This document shows positions 15,001 to 27,700 of a stretch of 64,000 bases of DNA, in pieces. Location: the NCBI GenBank assembly GCA_914767715.1, contig OU612075.1, positions 1,862,001 to 1,926,000 on the forward strand, read 5' to 3'. Below the pieces are notes generated by a model. The model had not been told where the DNA came from and ran no database searches. It saw only the letters and a list, made by a program, of their open reading frames with translations. A program made the position numbers and the translations under genes. How positions within the stretch are numbered: position 1 is the stretch's first letter; each line of letters begins with the position of its first letter. The DNA is from Membranipora membranacea (Eukaryota > Bryozoa > Gymnolaemata > Cheilostomatida > Membraniporidae).

Positions 15001-18000
15001 ATCGACGTCAGCTGTAAGATTTAATACTAGGTGTGTAGCATATCGGACAGATCTCGACTCCAAGTTAAAATCAACAGCAGCTGAGACTTTGACGCCTCTA
15101 GTACAGAGCAGTGTGAGGGGGTGGGAGTTCATCTCATAGACAAAATAGTCCAACTGGTTGCTGGCGTTTCCAAGGCAATCTTTCAATAAGAGTTGTTACA
15201 CGTAAACCTCTTGTTCTTTTGCTTTATTTACAGAGCATTCATTGAAGGGGTGAATAGTCCCAGCATGCAGCCAACTATGTACAGACATTCAAAAACCGAC
15301 CAAAATAGTCAAACTGGTTGCTGGCGTTGCCAGGGCAATCTTTCAATAAGAGTTTTTAAAAGTAAACCCTTGCTCTTTTGCTTTGCTTATAGACCATTCA
15401 GCGAAAGGTTGAAATAGTCCCAGCATGCAGTGAACTATTTGGGATCCGCTAGTAAAACCTCTTAAACTCAGCATTCAGTGAATGTTGTTAGGGTACCAAT
15501 CTGGGAGGCATTATAGCTGTAAGACCACCCAGCCTCACACCTGCTGATGGGTCAGGTTACAGACACTGATCGTTTCTAGCTATCCTAGTTTGGTAACAAC
15601 CATAGACAAAACAATTAACCCTACCAAGATTTAGAAGTTTCCCAGCCGACATCGGAGCAGACAAGGAAACAAATAAACCATCAAAACATGACAGCATATA
15701 TTTCCTCAAGTATGTGAGAATGTCACTTCTCTCTACAAAGTCATGAGGGTGGTCTTGTGCAAAGTTCCTACGTCTGCAAATTTCAAAGAGCAAAGAGGAA
15801 CGAACACGATTTCCCCATCCATAAAGGCTATTTATACATTATATTCTAAGATTGTGATTTGTTAGAGCAATCATAGCGATCTGGGAGGGAATCAAACAAC
15901 TTGTACTTTGGACAAACCAATCAGCTAACTTTGAACATGAGTATGTCAAAACATGATTTAGAAATCTCTGACTCAGCAGAGAGAATCCCAAGATTGCGCA
16001 GAGATATAATTATGGAATAAAACTGTCATTTTTCTTTGGTAAAGTACAGACCAGCTGGTGCACTGCACCATTACAAGAGCATACTGTACTCCTGCTGACT
16101 CAGTGCAGTCATGGACAAAAGCCAAACCCGACAATGAGGGCGTAGGTTGGGGGCGGTAGTAGCTTAGTAGGCAGCCAAGAAGGTGAAATCTCAAGCCATA
16201 CCACAACGGATACTAAGCATGATTCCCCATTAAACAGCGTTGGGTCTGGTATGATCTGACTGACATGCCAGTGCCTCTGCATCATTCTCTCTCGAATATG
16301 AGTACTAAGCTTCGCGTGATCAAAGTTTTCATTCAGAGGCAGAGCCTTAGATTACAATTGGGGCTGTCTTGCAGCTTTGAATTTGGCAGAAATGTTGTGC
16401 GAGTGCAACAGCGGTAAAATAGTGATACACTCCTAGGGCAACTCAGTGGGCCAGACTCAGTTCCTGATTGTAGTAATTATTTATAAGACAGCGGCATAGT
16501 GGATTGTTGATTTCGACAGATTAGATTTAAGGGATGTTGCCAATTATTCATTGGCAGGAAATGGGAATTGAGATATTGTTTATCTTTGATGATAATAACA
16601 AGGTGAACTAAAGTTTGTATAGGATATAAACTGATAAGCTTGTACTGGCCCCTTGGCGGACAACAACCTGTGTCTACATCGATAAAAGATATAGTATAAC
16701 TACTCCAGTCCCTATATCGTGACCTGAGCCTATCGCATCACTGGTAACCAGATTTTGATAAGGGTCTGAAGCCTTTGCAGAGTGGTATTTTTCTTGTTTC
16801 GTACATGTTAGTTCATCTGGTAAGCTAGTAATTGCATATATGAAAGTAATGAACTGTCTCTAGTCCCTTTATGCTATACACCAGGGTCAACCTGGATTTT
16901 GCCTTTATTGTGGCGCTATCATCTTACAGAAGCCTCAGACTTAACCGAGACCAATTTGTAGGCTATCCAAGTTGGTTAGACCCGCTGGAGAGTTAGTCTG
17001 TACATCGACTATGCAAATGACCGATATGGCTAGAGGTCAAATGGTGCTGATTTGTGAGATGAGGGCTTACAATTTTATACATTTCTATATTATTATAGAA
17101 CAAAGATGGTCCTCAAGGTGTAGAGTACCTAGTGACATATTTTTCTTGGGTAAGTTCTGCCCTTTTTCCTTTCAAAGGAAAACAACCTTCAGCTGCTCCA
17201 ACTAATTGACCTAGCAGCAGAAATAATTTGGCAGGTTTTGATAGGCCTGGCTGTGATTTGCACGACTGGCACCTCCAAAAAAAAGGGCGTAGATGAAATC
17301 AGAAATAAAACAATCAAAACATACTCGATGTTTCTGTATATATGATGCTGTTTTCTATGAATGGCTCAGTCAGCATGTTGTCTCTGGATTAGTCAAGGGT
17401 TATCCAAAGTACAAATCATTAATTAAGTTTAGCAATAGGGATCAGTTATTTACAAGCAGCAGCTGTTGCCTTTCAGTGCTTCCTGACTAGTTTTTTACGC
17501 ATCCTCTGTCGATCAATATGATCTACAGATCGACATGTGAGGGATAGCCAAATTAGTTATCCCTGTTCAATCAAGAAACACAAGGCCTGATCTAAAGCAA
17601 TAGGCTTTTGGACAACCGGGTGTTTGTTTTTAAGTATCATCAACTGTATTGAAACCATGAAGTCAAACGTCTGTACCTCTTACATTAGTCTCAAGGGACT
17701 TGAACATAGATGGTATGACTACAGAAAACATCAAGTCTCTCACAAATCACTAAGTCTGAATAATGTCAACATTTACATCTTTTCATAACAGCAGTCAAAT
17801 GATACATGAAACACTGCCAAATATTGACATTTTTGGCAAGGTTATGTAACGTGAATGCCCTGCTAATACTCATAGACTACAGGCAGTATAAACCCCAAAG
17901 CAAATGAGGCGTGCGCTAACGGTTCATTGCTCAAAGCAGTCAAAGAATTTCGCTGGTTAGCAAGAATGCAATCTGGTCACGGGTAGGAAGGGTTAGACAA

Positions 18001-19431
18001 GGGTCAGTTGTATGATATTAACAATACACTACTGCATGCATAGTGAGAACTCAAAATAGCCATATAATCAGCAGGTGTCTTACGCACTCAGGAAGTGTGG
18101 AATATATAATCACGTTTGTAGTTCAAACAAATTCACAAAACACTCTTTCCACAATAGGCCTATAGGGCCTATCTCATTTTCATGATTAGCATGTCTGTGT
18201 TTTACATTGTTTCTTAAATAATTTATTATTTCACTGTGCGCTGTATATAGAAACTGCTAGCCAGCCACCCTATTGTTCAGTAGCATGATGTATTCTGGTA
18301 CTTGAGATCGTGATCTTATGAGTAATGATCCTGTCAAGTCACAAGATAACAGAGTGATTGAACAATCTCAATGTTTTTTGTTTTTAAAACACAGCCTAGT
18401 GGTACAAAAGGTTCTCACAGCATTGAGTAGACCTTAGGAATATATTAAAACGTTCGGCACTCCATGTTGACTACCCTAACCATACCACCCCCAGATTTGA
18501 ATCTAGAATCCTATAATGTCTTCATTGGGGCATCGGTATATATTTATTGTATTCATGAAATTATGCATGAGCTCACATTAACCAAGTCTGGGCCTACAGC
18601 TTGGATGGGCAAATTACCAGTTCATTTAACCTAAAGATTCCACTCTTTCAAACTGAATTTCAACCCTCAATCTAGTATGAACAAGGGAGGTGAAGGATTC
18701 TAACTTTGCTTATTTATACCTATGGGATTCCTGTAGAGAGAATTGATAAAAGGTGCAGACTAGACACAAAATATAGCGATCCCATTGATCTAGAGTAAGT
18801 TCACTCATGGAAAGTGACTTGTGCTCATCATCCGTTGTTGTTATACAAAATAAGATTGTCAAGGTAGGTATGCTGTTTCAACTGCCTGCGTTGAGGGTAT
18901 AAATAAGATATCCTTGTTATTGTATTGCAAGCATACAATATATGCCAATCACTAGCTTGCCTATGTGAATGACTAGCCTTTGCATTGTAGTGGTAAAGAT
19001 AACACACGCTCTTCAGTCCAACATCCATTTGTGACATGCAGAACATGATATTTAAAAAATACTTGGATGTTTTGGACCATCTAACTTTCCACTAGTACTT
19101 ATTATTTGGTTATTCATCATTGGCCTCTATTCTAAGTTTACAATCAGCCTTTCATGTTTTCCATACATGGCCCATACATAAAATCCCACAGTGAGTGATA
19201 GATGATACCAAGAGCATCGGTAGAGTTAGTAGGAGAGAGAGAGAGAGACATAGATGGCTTAGAGAAGGAGAGACTGAGAGGTTGTTCAATCTCAATCTGT
19301 ACAACACTTACTAGCAAAGAACTCTCTTTCACAGCAGTTGCTGCATCTTTACGCAGTTGATTAGCAGATCCCTTCGCGCCTAATCCTACAGCAAAGGACC
19401 TTTTGCCGGGTCCTGCTGATCCTGAAGGCAT
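1..19431 (-). CDS. Dock9/10/11: DOCK9/10/11-like (zizimin, DOCK-D) guanine nucleotide exchange factor, 5' part, runs off the left edge
   Basis: DOCK-D proteins activate Cdc42 (some also Rac) through a C-terminal DHR-2 domain and bind phosphoinositides through PH and DHR-1 domains. Coding exons in transcript order are 19431-19312, 13948-13832, 11112-10937, 8113-8053, 6124-6023, 4224-4096, 3791-3626, 2382-2222, 1830-1690, 419-204 and probably 57 to the edge. All have GT-AG borders and the phases join without a break, giving about 482 residues. The start ATG at 19431 opens a protein whose first 80 residues follow the family N-terminus (LRKDAATAVKESSLL, then IEPVDYE and DLLMFPYEEIS). ECIKSYTSDHALVHNKYEKY in exon 3 is also a family signature. 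The PH domain is at about residues 172-278 (GWLYKG, SFKRRYVYL, GQVFLDS, FTIRMQDGSFY, AAESDAEMKEWIQ with its conserved Trp). PEPFFLTFALYDAREGRKVS in exon 10 marks the approach to DHR-1. DHR-2 would lie to the left, outside the window. I cannot separate DOCK9, 10 and 11; an invertebrate may have a single ancestral gene. Confidence 0.93.
2431..2560. repeat. Degenerate tandem repeat around the unit CATATAG/AGTATATAG
   Basis: A run of about 130 bp is built from imperfect copies of short words such as ATATAGTCTCCATATAG and TATAGTCTTCATATAG. It lies in intron 7 of the DOCK-D gene, just upstream of exon 8. The open frame across it is an artefact of the repeat. Confidence 0.6.
7102..7280. repeat. Inverted-repeat element, MITE-like
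   Basis: The left arm (7102-7135, starting CCAATGTGTGGGCTCTGACT) is the imperfect reverse complement of the right arm (7246-7280, ending CAGAGCCAACACATTGG). A half copy of the same sequence occurs near 28375-28412 (CCAGCCAATCAGAGCTAACA). It lies in intron 4 of the DOCK-D gene. No target duplication was defined. Confidence 0.45.
7451..7541. repeat. Short palindromic element with GCCTGTCTTGA ends
   Basis: The arms GCCTGTCTTGAGAAACTTTG and its counterpart ending CAAAACCTCTCATGACAGGC form an imperfect hairpin of about 91 bp. Related pieces with the same GCCTGTC/GACAGGC ends lie at about 12472-12533 and 37196-37320, so this is a small dispersed family of foldback elements. Confidence 0.5.
9375..9590 (-). 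mobile_element. tRNA-derived SINE (copy 1)
   Basis: Read on the minus strand, the element starts with a tRNA-like head (about 9588-9512). The head has an A box (TAGCTCAGTTGGTTAGAGCG) and a B box (GGTTCGAATCC type). The body runs on through a CAGTAGTC-like segment, CCCCAGGTGTGCTCCGACCT and CTGCCTACAAACTGAGAGCA. The same head and body recur at 26125-26336 and 35132-35370. Because the tRNA-unrelated body is shared, these are retroposons and not functional tRNA genes. It lies in intron 3 of the DOCK-D gene. Confidence 0.8.
9899..10039. mobile_element. Hairpin element with long, near-perfect terminal inverted repeats (MULE-like MITE)
   Basis: A 54-bp arm starting GTTTAAGCGCTCAAACGG at 9901 is repeated without a mismatch as its reverse complement ending at 10037. 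The match continues with about one mismatch toward a small loop near 9965-9975. The 11-bp word CATAGACTCTA lies directly outside both ends (9890-9900 and 10040-10050) and looks like a target duplication. The long TIRs and 9-11 bp duplication suggest a Mutator-like non-autonomous element; a TA-duplicating origin is the alternative. It lies in intron 3 of the DOCK-D gene. The open frame across it is incidental. Confidence 0.75.
15141..15437. repeat. Tandem duplication of a 160-bp unit
   Basis: The segment starting CAAAATAGTCCAACTGGTTG at 15141 recurs at 15301 with a few substitutions, and both units end near CCCAGCATGCAG. It sits inside DOCK-D intron 1. No coding potential is shared by the two units. 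Confidence 0.75.
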
Positions 19432-21756
19432 GGCTTTGTATTAGACCATCACTAGGCAGCAACAAGATATAATCCAAAAATAGTGATCTTCTGGAAAATT
19501 ATTTCTACTCAGGAACTGACTGAAGAAATGTGATTTCCGGTTTAGTTTGGACTATAATCTGCAGTAACCCTTGAGAATCTTTCTACAGATTAAACCTTCT
19601 CATATACATGAGGGAGTAACTTCTATTCAATATCACAATAATGAGAGAAGATAACTCACAGACTGTAATCTATTACCTCTCTGCTGCAAAAATTCAAATG
19701 ATGTGGTGGCAGTGGTGCTGTTGTGGGCCACCCTCATCATTGCTCAGGAGATATGATTAGTTTTTGTCAGATAAATGACAAACTGATAATATTAGGCATG
19801 TTGAAATAAATCTTTTAGAGACAAACGATGGTTTATACAATGAACTCCATCTTCATTGGTTTATACTTGTTCTGGACAGGAAAAATTTCCTCTGTTCTGG
19901 TAAATGATAGTTGTATTTGTTTGCCCGAGTTTCGCCAATGTTTTATAGGGTCTTTTTAATACAGCAAATAGAATAATTGAATTATATCCGAAAACGGTTT
20001 TTGTTGGTTTTACCTCATGGTGGTACTAAGGTGACCGTCCATGACGACTACTTTTGTAGACGCTACCAGAGCAGCCCATTTTAGAGATAAGGGATAGATA
20101 TCAATATCAATTACTCACTGTCTGTTTTATATCATAATTACCACTAACTCAATAGATATCCAAATTTACCATTAACTCAACCTGCACAATTAATAAGTCT
20201 AGATATTGAAAACTCTCTAAGATACTTTATTTTATGTCTATTAAAAGTCAAAGTTAAAACACAGTTAAAATTGTATAAGTCAAAACTCAACTATAAGTTT
20301 AAAACTCAGCTAACCGACTCCCTATGAATATCAAAGTTCTCATTTATATAGGCAGCGGTCACAACACCAGGTCTACGTGGACACACAATCAAAAGGTACA
20401 AATCATATATAATAGTCCAATAAAATCATAATGGTTCGATAGCAGCATAATTCTACGGCGAGAAACCGGCTTAGATCAAAAGGATGAAGCTATTTGTTGA
20501 ACTATAAAATCAAAGTTTTATGCAATATTTTCTTGTGGAGGGTGAACGAAGAGGTAATAATGTTACGGCATACGAGATTTTGTCTATCTGGCACCCAAGG
20601 ATCAAACGATTTGTTGAACTATAAAATTACAGTTTTATGTAACATTTTCTTGTGTAGGGTGAACAATCAGGTAGATTACGGCATAAAGGACTTTGTCTGT
20701 CTGGCGGCTGACTTATTATTTAAAGTTAATATTGTTACGTCAGGATCCATCCAGCGGCTGACTCGAACTAGGTTATGTGCAAAGAGAATACAAAAACTGC
20801 TTTGTTCAATCCACAACAGCTTTTGTAACAACTGGCTGAATTCCTACTATGAGTTTGACAAAATCTTGAATCTTGAATCATGAATCAACCATCCAACCAG
20901 CTCCATGGTTCAACAGACCAGTTTTTTTTACATTTAGGACTATATCTTGCCTCAAGGTTAGTGGTTCATTACATTCTCTGAGTTATAAAGCCATTCCGTA
21001 TCGGTTAGCATACATTTTTACAATAAGAAGCTCAATTGATAATATGAACCCTTCAAACTAGAATAATTTCCTCTTCATTTAATTTACTAACTTGATATCT
21101 CGTTATTGATACTGTTGCCTCTCTTACTAGCGTGTGTGATTTCCTTTTACTATGTGTTCCTGAGCCAACAGAGCAGAAGCTTATTAACTTAACAAGTACT
21201 TAAGAGATGCCAAAGAGCATACACCTAAACACTTGACTTATTACCAACAGCCAGATTAACCAACTTTATATGTTACCTAACATGATTTTCATTAATTCAT
21301 TATCTGTAAAAACATATTATATATTGATCTAAATACTCAACCACCTGTTTACTAAAATATGCTTAAAGATTTGTTTCATTTTATGCCTTGCTTTTCTGGT
21401 TTCGTGGGCCCTGCACTTAAGTCTCTCAATACCAAAACTATCACATTTTATCATCATTTTTCTGAAAAACTTTTTTCATCTTTTTGGGTGTCAGCAAAGC
21501 ATTACGCTGTATAATGTTACTATGCTTGCATATGATTCAATTTCATAACAAAAATAACTACAATTTCTTTCGCAAGTTCTAGACAGTTTCACACTAGAAC
21601 CAAAATCAGAATTTCGCCACTAATCTGGTCTTCAGTTTTTTTATCTCAAAACCTTTACCAAATTTTCACTTACATTGCTGGATAAAGCATATAGTAATAC
21701 AATATCAACTTGATCAAACCATTAATTCAAGTTCGTAATGGGCCATGTTTTGTTGT
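19432..21756. other. Intergenic region between the DOCK-D start and the 3' end of lectin/PAN gene A
   Basis: About 2.3 kb separates the DOCK-D ATG from the stop codon of the next minus-strand gene. It must hold the DOCK-D 5' UTR and promoter, but I see no clear TATA box. The only structured feature is the 117-bp tandem duplication at 20492-20703. Short open frames here look spurious. Confidence 0.6.
20492..20703. repeat. Tandem duplication of a 117-bp unit
   Basis: ATTTGTTGAACTATAAAAT at 20492 recurs at 20609. The following stretch matches too (CAAAGTTTTATGCAATATTT against the second-unit equivalent, then TTTTCTTGTG and GGGTGAACAA). The open frame across it repeats the same peptide motif twice only because of the DNA duplication. 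Confidence 0.75.
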
Positions 21757-24700
21757 TCATCTTAATTTATACATAAAATATTCTTGAATGTAGTATTGCA
21801 GCGCTTCATTTTTCTGATATCCAAGTATAACGCAAACTCTAGAATCAGTATCGTCAGTCGTACCGATGCCTATGCAGTCATCACTCAACTTGATGCAATG
21901 GTAAGCACAGCTATTGACACCCATCGAAGAAATCTCCCCAATTACAAACGGGTAGAAAAATATGCTCCGAATCTGGTAGAATTTGTAATGGCCAGGAATG
22001 GAAAGCACTGACTTTGGCTCAGATGTCGCGCGTTTCATTTCATCAGTCACAACTTCTGAAAAATGAAAATCACAAGGTTCATATTGCAGACTGCAAGCAA
22101 ATGGCAGCTTCGATTATTTGAACTGAAGAGGGTTCATATTATTGATTATAAAGATTATAAATTGTGGTGAGGGGTTGAATTCTCTGAATTAGGCTCAGAT
22201 GAGGAAGCTCCCGATTTGTGAGTCACAGATTCTGAAAGAAAACTAAAAGCACAAGGATCATATTGTGACAGCCCTGCTGTCTGAAGGAAACGATAGGTAC
22301 ATAGGTAGATGATTCAGATATCTGTTCTTCAGTAGCATCACAGAGCATACTTACCTAGTTCATATAATTCAGCGCCTTTGGTGAAGAAAACCTTTGAGTC
22401 GAGGGAGACAACTTTGCTTTCTGCAGAGAACCATTGTCTAGAAACTATCTTAGTACATTCCCCGATCGTTGTGATGACACCAGCACCAAAATCAACAACT
22501 TTAACAAGTGGAACGGGCTCATCAACCAGTATGAATAGCGTGTTGTTTGCACTCAGAGCTGCGATGGAAAAAATCCTGGTGTAAAAAGGAAGCAGCTCCT
22601 CAAATGAAAACACGCCATCAGCTAAAACAGAAGTTTCAAAGCTTAATTAGAGTAATTCGTTGGTGTCACAGCCACAGAGCTATATCTTTGCATTGCTTTG
22701 CATTAGCATTTAAATGATTAAAATTATTAATTTTCTACTATTTTTTTCACCAAAGATTTGATACCACTGACCTTACGTAATTTAAACTATATGTCATCTA
22801 TAATTCTCAATCTTCGGACACAGACTGACTCACGATTTTAACCCACAACCCACATTTGTGGTCAGATCCTCACCAGCGGATGACTATATTGTAACATATG
22901 AGACTTGGTTTTGTGCTCAAGGTTTTACGACAGAAAACTCTTTGCCATGCATTGCTGACTACAGCGATAAATCAAAGTCACAGAGTTGTTAATATCATAT
23001 ACATAATCTTCTTAGGTGGTCTGCTCTGTACTTACCACGTCTAGACTGACCCTCAGACACAGCTAACTGAGTGTAACTCTGATTTTCTTTATCTATCAGT
23101 TGTATTCTAAAATAAGAAAATATCTTCTGTAATTAAAAAGGTACACACTGTACCAATGTTCATATTCAGGCAATTTACTTATGTGCCTACTGTTACTGTG
23201 CTGATTGGCTGATTCATAAGTTGATTTGGATCCAGATTCAGTTTCATCTGCATAAGGTACTTGTATGTACGTTCAGTATGGTTAACATTGCAGTGTCATC
23301 CAATGCATGACAGACAGGTGTTGTGTTCTGCAGACTTTGTCGAAATCACACATTTTTTTATCACGACCACTTTGAAAGGGTAGATACTAGACCAGTGTTA
23401 CATTGATTTAAAATTCCCGTATTCAACATAACAGTGAACATTATGAAGGCTCCATGGGAGTTAAGCAAAAACTAAAAGACTACCCAAAGACTGAAGCATG
23501 TTATAGTCAGGCAGGTACTTATGATAAAGTTGTATCTGCGTTATGATGTCACAGTCTCCCTGAAGTGCTTCTTTCTTGTATGGCACATCTGGGAGACTGT
23601 GACATCATAATGAAGAGATTGAGATTTAACTTCCCTTATTGAAGGCACTCTTTCCGTCATCAATAATTCATGCCAAGTAGAGCATTGAATTTTTTTACCA
23701 TGCAAATCTGACACAACTTTATTATAAGTAACTGCCTGACTATAGCATGCTTTGGGTAGTCATTAATAAACGCTATTCAAAGTTTTGTGAATCTGTTTCC
23801 TGTAGCGAGTCGTGTAGCTGATAAGCATGACAGATTTGCATGATATCAATTGTTACAATACATGTACATTACAATAAAAACGACTTACTTCATCTTATTA
23901 TACACTGCTATAAGCCTGAGTACAATTACATGTGAGGTGTTCCATGCTGTCACATGTAGAGGCTTGGAGGTAGATATGAAACGTTCTATGCCTGTGTATG
24001 TAGACGAGGTGCCTGTGGACGCAGAGTCGTCAAGATGGATGATTCCAAAGGCTTGAAGCTGATTTTCGTTCGCAGAAGTAATATGAGTGAAATGTATCAG
24101 TATATCATTTTCATCCATCACTGACAGCTGGAATCAATAACAGGCACAAAACATTCATCTGAATTGTACAAGTTTGAATTTGGCAAGGTGTAAACAAAAG
24201 TAAAAACCTAATTTTCAATATCATGCCTGCTATATCATCATGAGACAGCTGAAATCAGCAACTACAGAACTTCAGGTGTTGTCCTGATCAGAAGATTGAA
24301 TTTTGCTGTACTGGATCTGTTCTGTGCATTTTAGTCATTTCAAGGTAAAGATAAAAATTAAACTCTTACACTGATTGTTGAGTGATATCTCCTTTCTGTC
24401 GTGCAGTGGTAAAAGAAAGAACAGTCTTCAGATGAACTGAAACTGTAGGAATACATTGTTGATGATTCTCTAACAGACCATCTCTGAAATACTAGCTTGC
24501 CATATGGTGCTGTTGATGCCATGAAGATTTCTCCATTTTGATGGAAAGCATACGTTGCTGACAATAAAAGTATCATAAATATAAAAACGTCTTCACAACC
24601 GTAACAAGAATATAACCTCATACTTTCCATTTAACGGGTTGAGCAGGTGGCGCCATGTATGTATTGTCTTCAAAAGGGAAGACGCTTCACTCACCCGGAG

Positions 24701-27700
24701 AACTAAGGCAAAAGTATGAAGTATTATTTCACTATTTGCATTTAATCTGAAAGGTGCTTGCTGGGAATAATTGTGCGACGAGGCTTTACATTCCAGCTGA
24801 GGCTTAATTTAGTGGTTGAAGAATGGCAAGTCTGCATATTGGTTGGTTGGATGCAGTTTATTCCTTAAGTAAAGCCTGTTGATAAAACATGTTGGTCTAA
24901 TGACATAAACTGGATGGTTACTTTCATCTAGGTATGATATAGTGTTCTATCGAGCCAGCAAAAATGAAAACGAGCCGAGCCACTGAAATTTCCCTAAATT
25001 CGGGTACGAGCTGGGTCGGGTCGAAAAGAGCCGTGAATTGGATTTACATTACGACTTCATAAGTCGATGTCCTACTCCTACACTGTCTTCAGATATCACA
25101 ATTTAAAAGAATGATGGATATTCATCCACTAATCACTAGTGCAATTAGCTAATAGTACATGTTAAGTTTGATTCAGTTTGTAATATATCATCTAGACATA
25201 ATGAACTATGTTGAGACCAAGTTTCATCAAATTCTGTCAAGTATTTATCGAATTATAGATGTCTGAAGAAAGCTTTATGTAGTGTTGTAAGCCGTTCATA
25301 ATAATCACAGCAAAAGCATGACTAATAGCTATATGTTTTATCATTGTTTAGTGTCTATTTCCGATAACATCAACTAAAATATATAGTATAGTGGTTAAGA
25401 TCGTTGACTGTAGTGCACTAGGTCTCAGGTTCGTCCAGGTGCACGCAGTGTTTTGACCATCACTCTAGTAGTTGAGACCCGTAAGGATGTAGACCTCTGA
25501 CCACCGACAACTAACCGACCCCTGTTGACTCGACCCTGAATACAACACTAGTATGATATAGTCTGACATTTTATCGTTTTTTATCACTATTATATTATAC
25601 CTACTGTTGTATAGCTGAACTCTTGATTTCAGTTTGAATATGTCATTTACTCTGACTGTCATTTTGTTGTAAAAAATATCTCAATTCTGAATCCGCTTTG
25701 AGCGCAGATATAAATTTCCCTCACTTGATAAGCACTCATGTCTTTACAAAAATCAAAATCACGCCAAGCCCCCCCCCCCCCTTTTGTTTAAATCAAAGGA
25801 AAATTCTGGTGGCTGTGATAAAAAAGCAAATAATTTTTGTCAATTCAGCTTTAGTGAGAGACAGATGAAATGATTACCTGTGCTGTCAAAGTCATGCAAG
25901 AAGCTACCCTCAACTCCTCTCTTGAGGATATAGAGATCACTACTATTAGTGATGGCTGCCATTGTTCTTGTGCTGTTCTCCGTATCCAAATGACCAACTG
26001 ATACAATCAAATTCTCAGAACCTGCTGTCATAACCAGCCCCCTTGATTTGTATTTGCTGTTTGCGATGATGTTGTTGACACATTCTGAAACAAAGGTAGT
26101 GGGTTGGTGGTTAGAAACGCAAGTCTGTCTCTGTCATAAGACTGAGAAATAACAGTGCCTTAAGGGCGTTGGTGCCGTTTTCGGCGCCAAGCTGCTCTCA
26201 ATTTGCAGACAAGTCCGAGCACATCTGGGGCATCAATTGAGCCCAGTAGTCGGTAGACTGCACAAGATTCAAACCCAAGACCTCTAGCGCTTGCGCATGA
26301 GAGGGCAGGCGTCTAATCAATTGAGCTACCCCCAACTTGGTATTTCAATATAAAGCTACTGCTGTGGTACTCAAAACTTAATACTTCTAATCACCTGTTT
26401 TTTATTTAAAGATGATCTATCCTCCAGTCAAATCTTTATGCACAGACTCACCGTTTGAAAAACATATGAGCACAAAATTCAAATTAATTAAAATGAATTA
26501 GAGAAAACCACATGGGTGTGTTGATACAGGAAATAGCTGGTTGTTGTTGACTAACCAACTGTCAGATTGCTAATAATGGAAAACGAACATTTGATGTCAA
26601 ATCATTTTATTTTATGCAGTCTATTTTTAATAGAGTACAATGACTTGTATGATGGCATTTCAAATGGTCGGTCGTTTAACACTTTCAAGATATTTATTGC
26701 GAATAAAAGTTACAGCTTCTGTGTAGAATATATATGACGCGGGGTGGGAATTGATGGGTGTGAGGATGTAAATGATTACCGACAATCTTAGGACATGTGT
26801 AACCTGATTGGAGCTTACCTGAATTTACTATGTCACAAAAGGTCCCCTTATGCTTTAAATAAAACCAAAGTTTACTTAACTTAAATCGAATTTATTTGGT
26901 TATAACTTGAGGTCTTAACACTATACTGATACATTTGAGAAAGCATTACATTTAGATACTCAGATAGGTAAGGATGCTTACCTGAATTTACCAGATCACA
27001 AAAGGTCTCATTAAGCATCTGCTGACACAGGAATGCATGACTCTCAGAGTCAGCGCTGCGCGTTACATTTCCGTCGGCTCCAAGTCTGAACCCAATTCCA
27101 GTTTCTACTGGGATATAGGGAGGATAGTATACCAGCATGGATTTGTCTATCACCCATCTGTATTTGTTTTCATCTGAGGTAAGACTGTATATTCCTATGA
27201 ACGCTTGATCAACTACAGTTAAGAAAAGATGAAAGGGTCAAGCAAATTTTTTATTTGTTCGCACAGATCGAAGGCTATTACACAATCCGAAAGTAAATTA
27301 TATTGCAATCGGAACTTTAACATCATTTCCAATAAATACAAATGATGTATTATTGGGCCAATTTGCAGCTGGGATAATTCTGTTGGCAAAACAATATTAA
27401 TCAATCATGAATCAATATTTTTCACCTCATGATACACTAATATACAGGTTTTTTTTACTATCTGTCACCGTAATCTCTTTTTTATATTATATTATCCCCC
27501 TTTTGACACCTCAGGCAATATAGCCGTTAGTCCCCTACTTTACCTTGCTCTGTCTGCATCCAGCTGGTAAGAAAGTCAAGAATTTCTGGTGACTTAATTG
27601 AACTGAGTGCGGAGGTGTGGTGTTCAGCTCCTATATCTTCACACAAAATGGCAGCATCAGGATATGAGTTGGGTTTGCCAGATAAATAATAGCAGGAACC

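Larger units (their letters stand above)
5850..19311. other. Large introns of the DOCK-D gene between exons 1 and 5
   Basis: Introns 1 to 4 together take up most of this span (about 5.4, 2.7, 2.8 and 1.9 kb). They hold no convincing extra coding exon. They do hold a SINE, a long-TIR hairpin element, a 160-bp tandem duplication and small palindromic repeats, listed separately. Other short open frames here have no family resemblance, biased codon use or splice context. Confidence 0.6.

Noticed and set aside
20494-20883. 129-codon open frame with an internal peptide repeat as a gene
   Set aside because: The peptide repeat only reflects the 117-bp DNA duplication. There is no signal, domain or paralogue.
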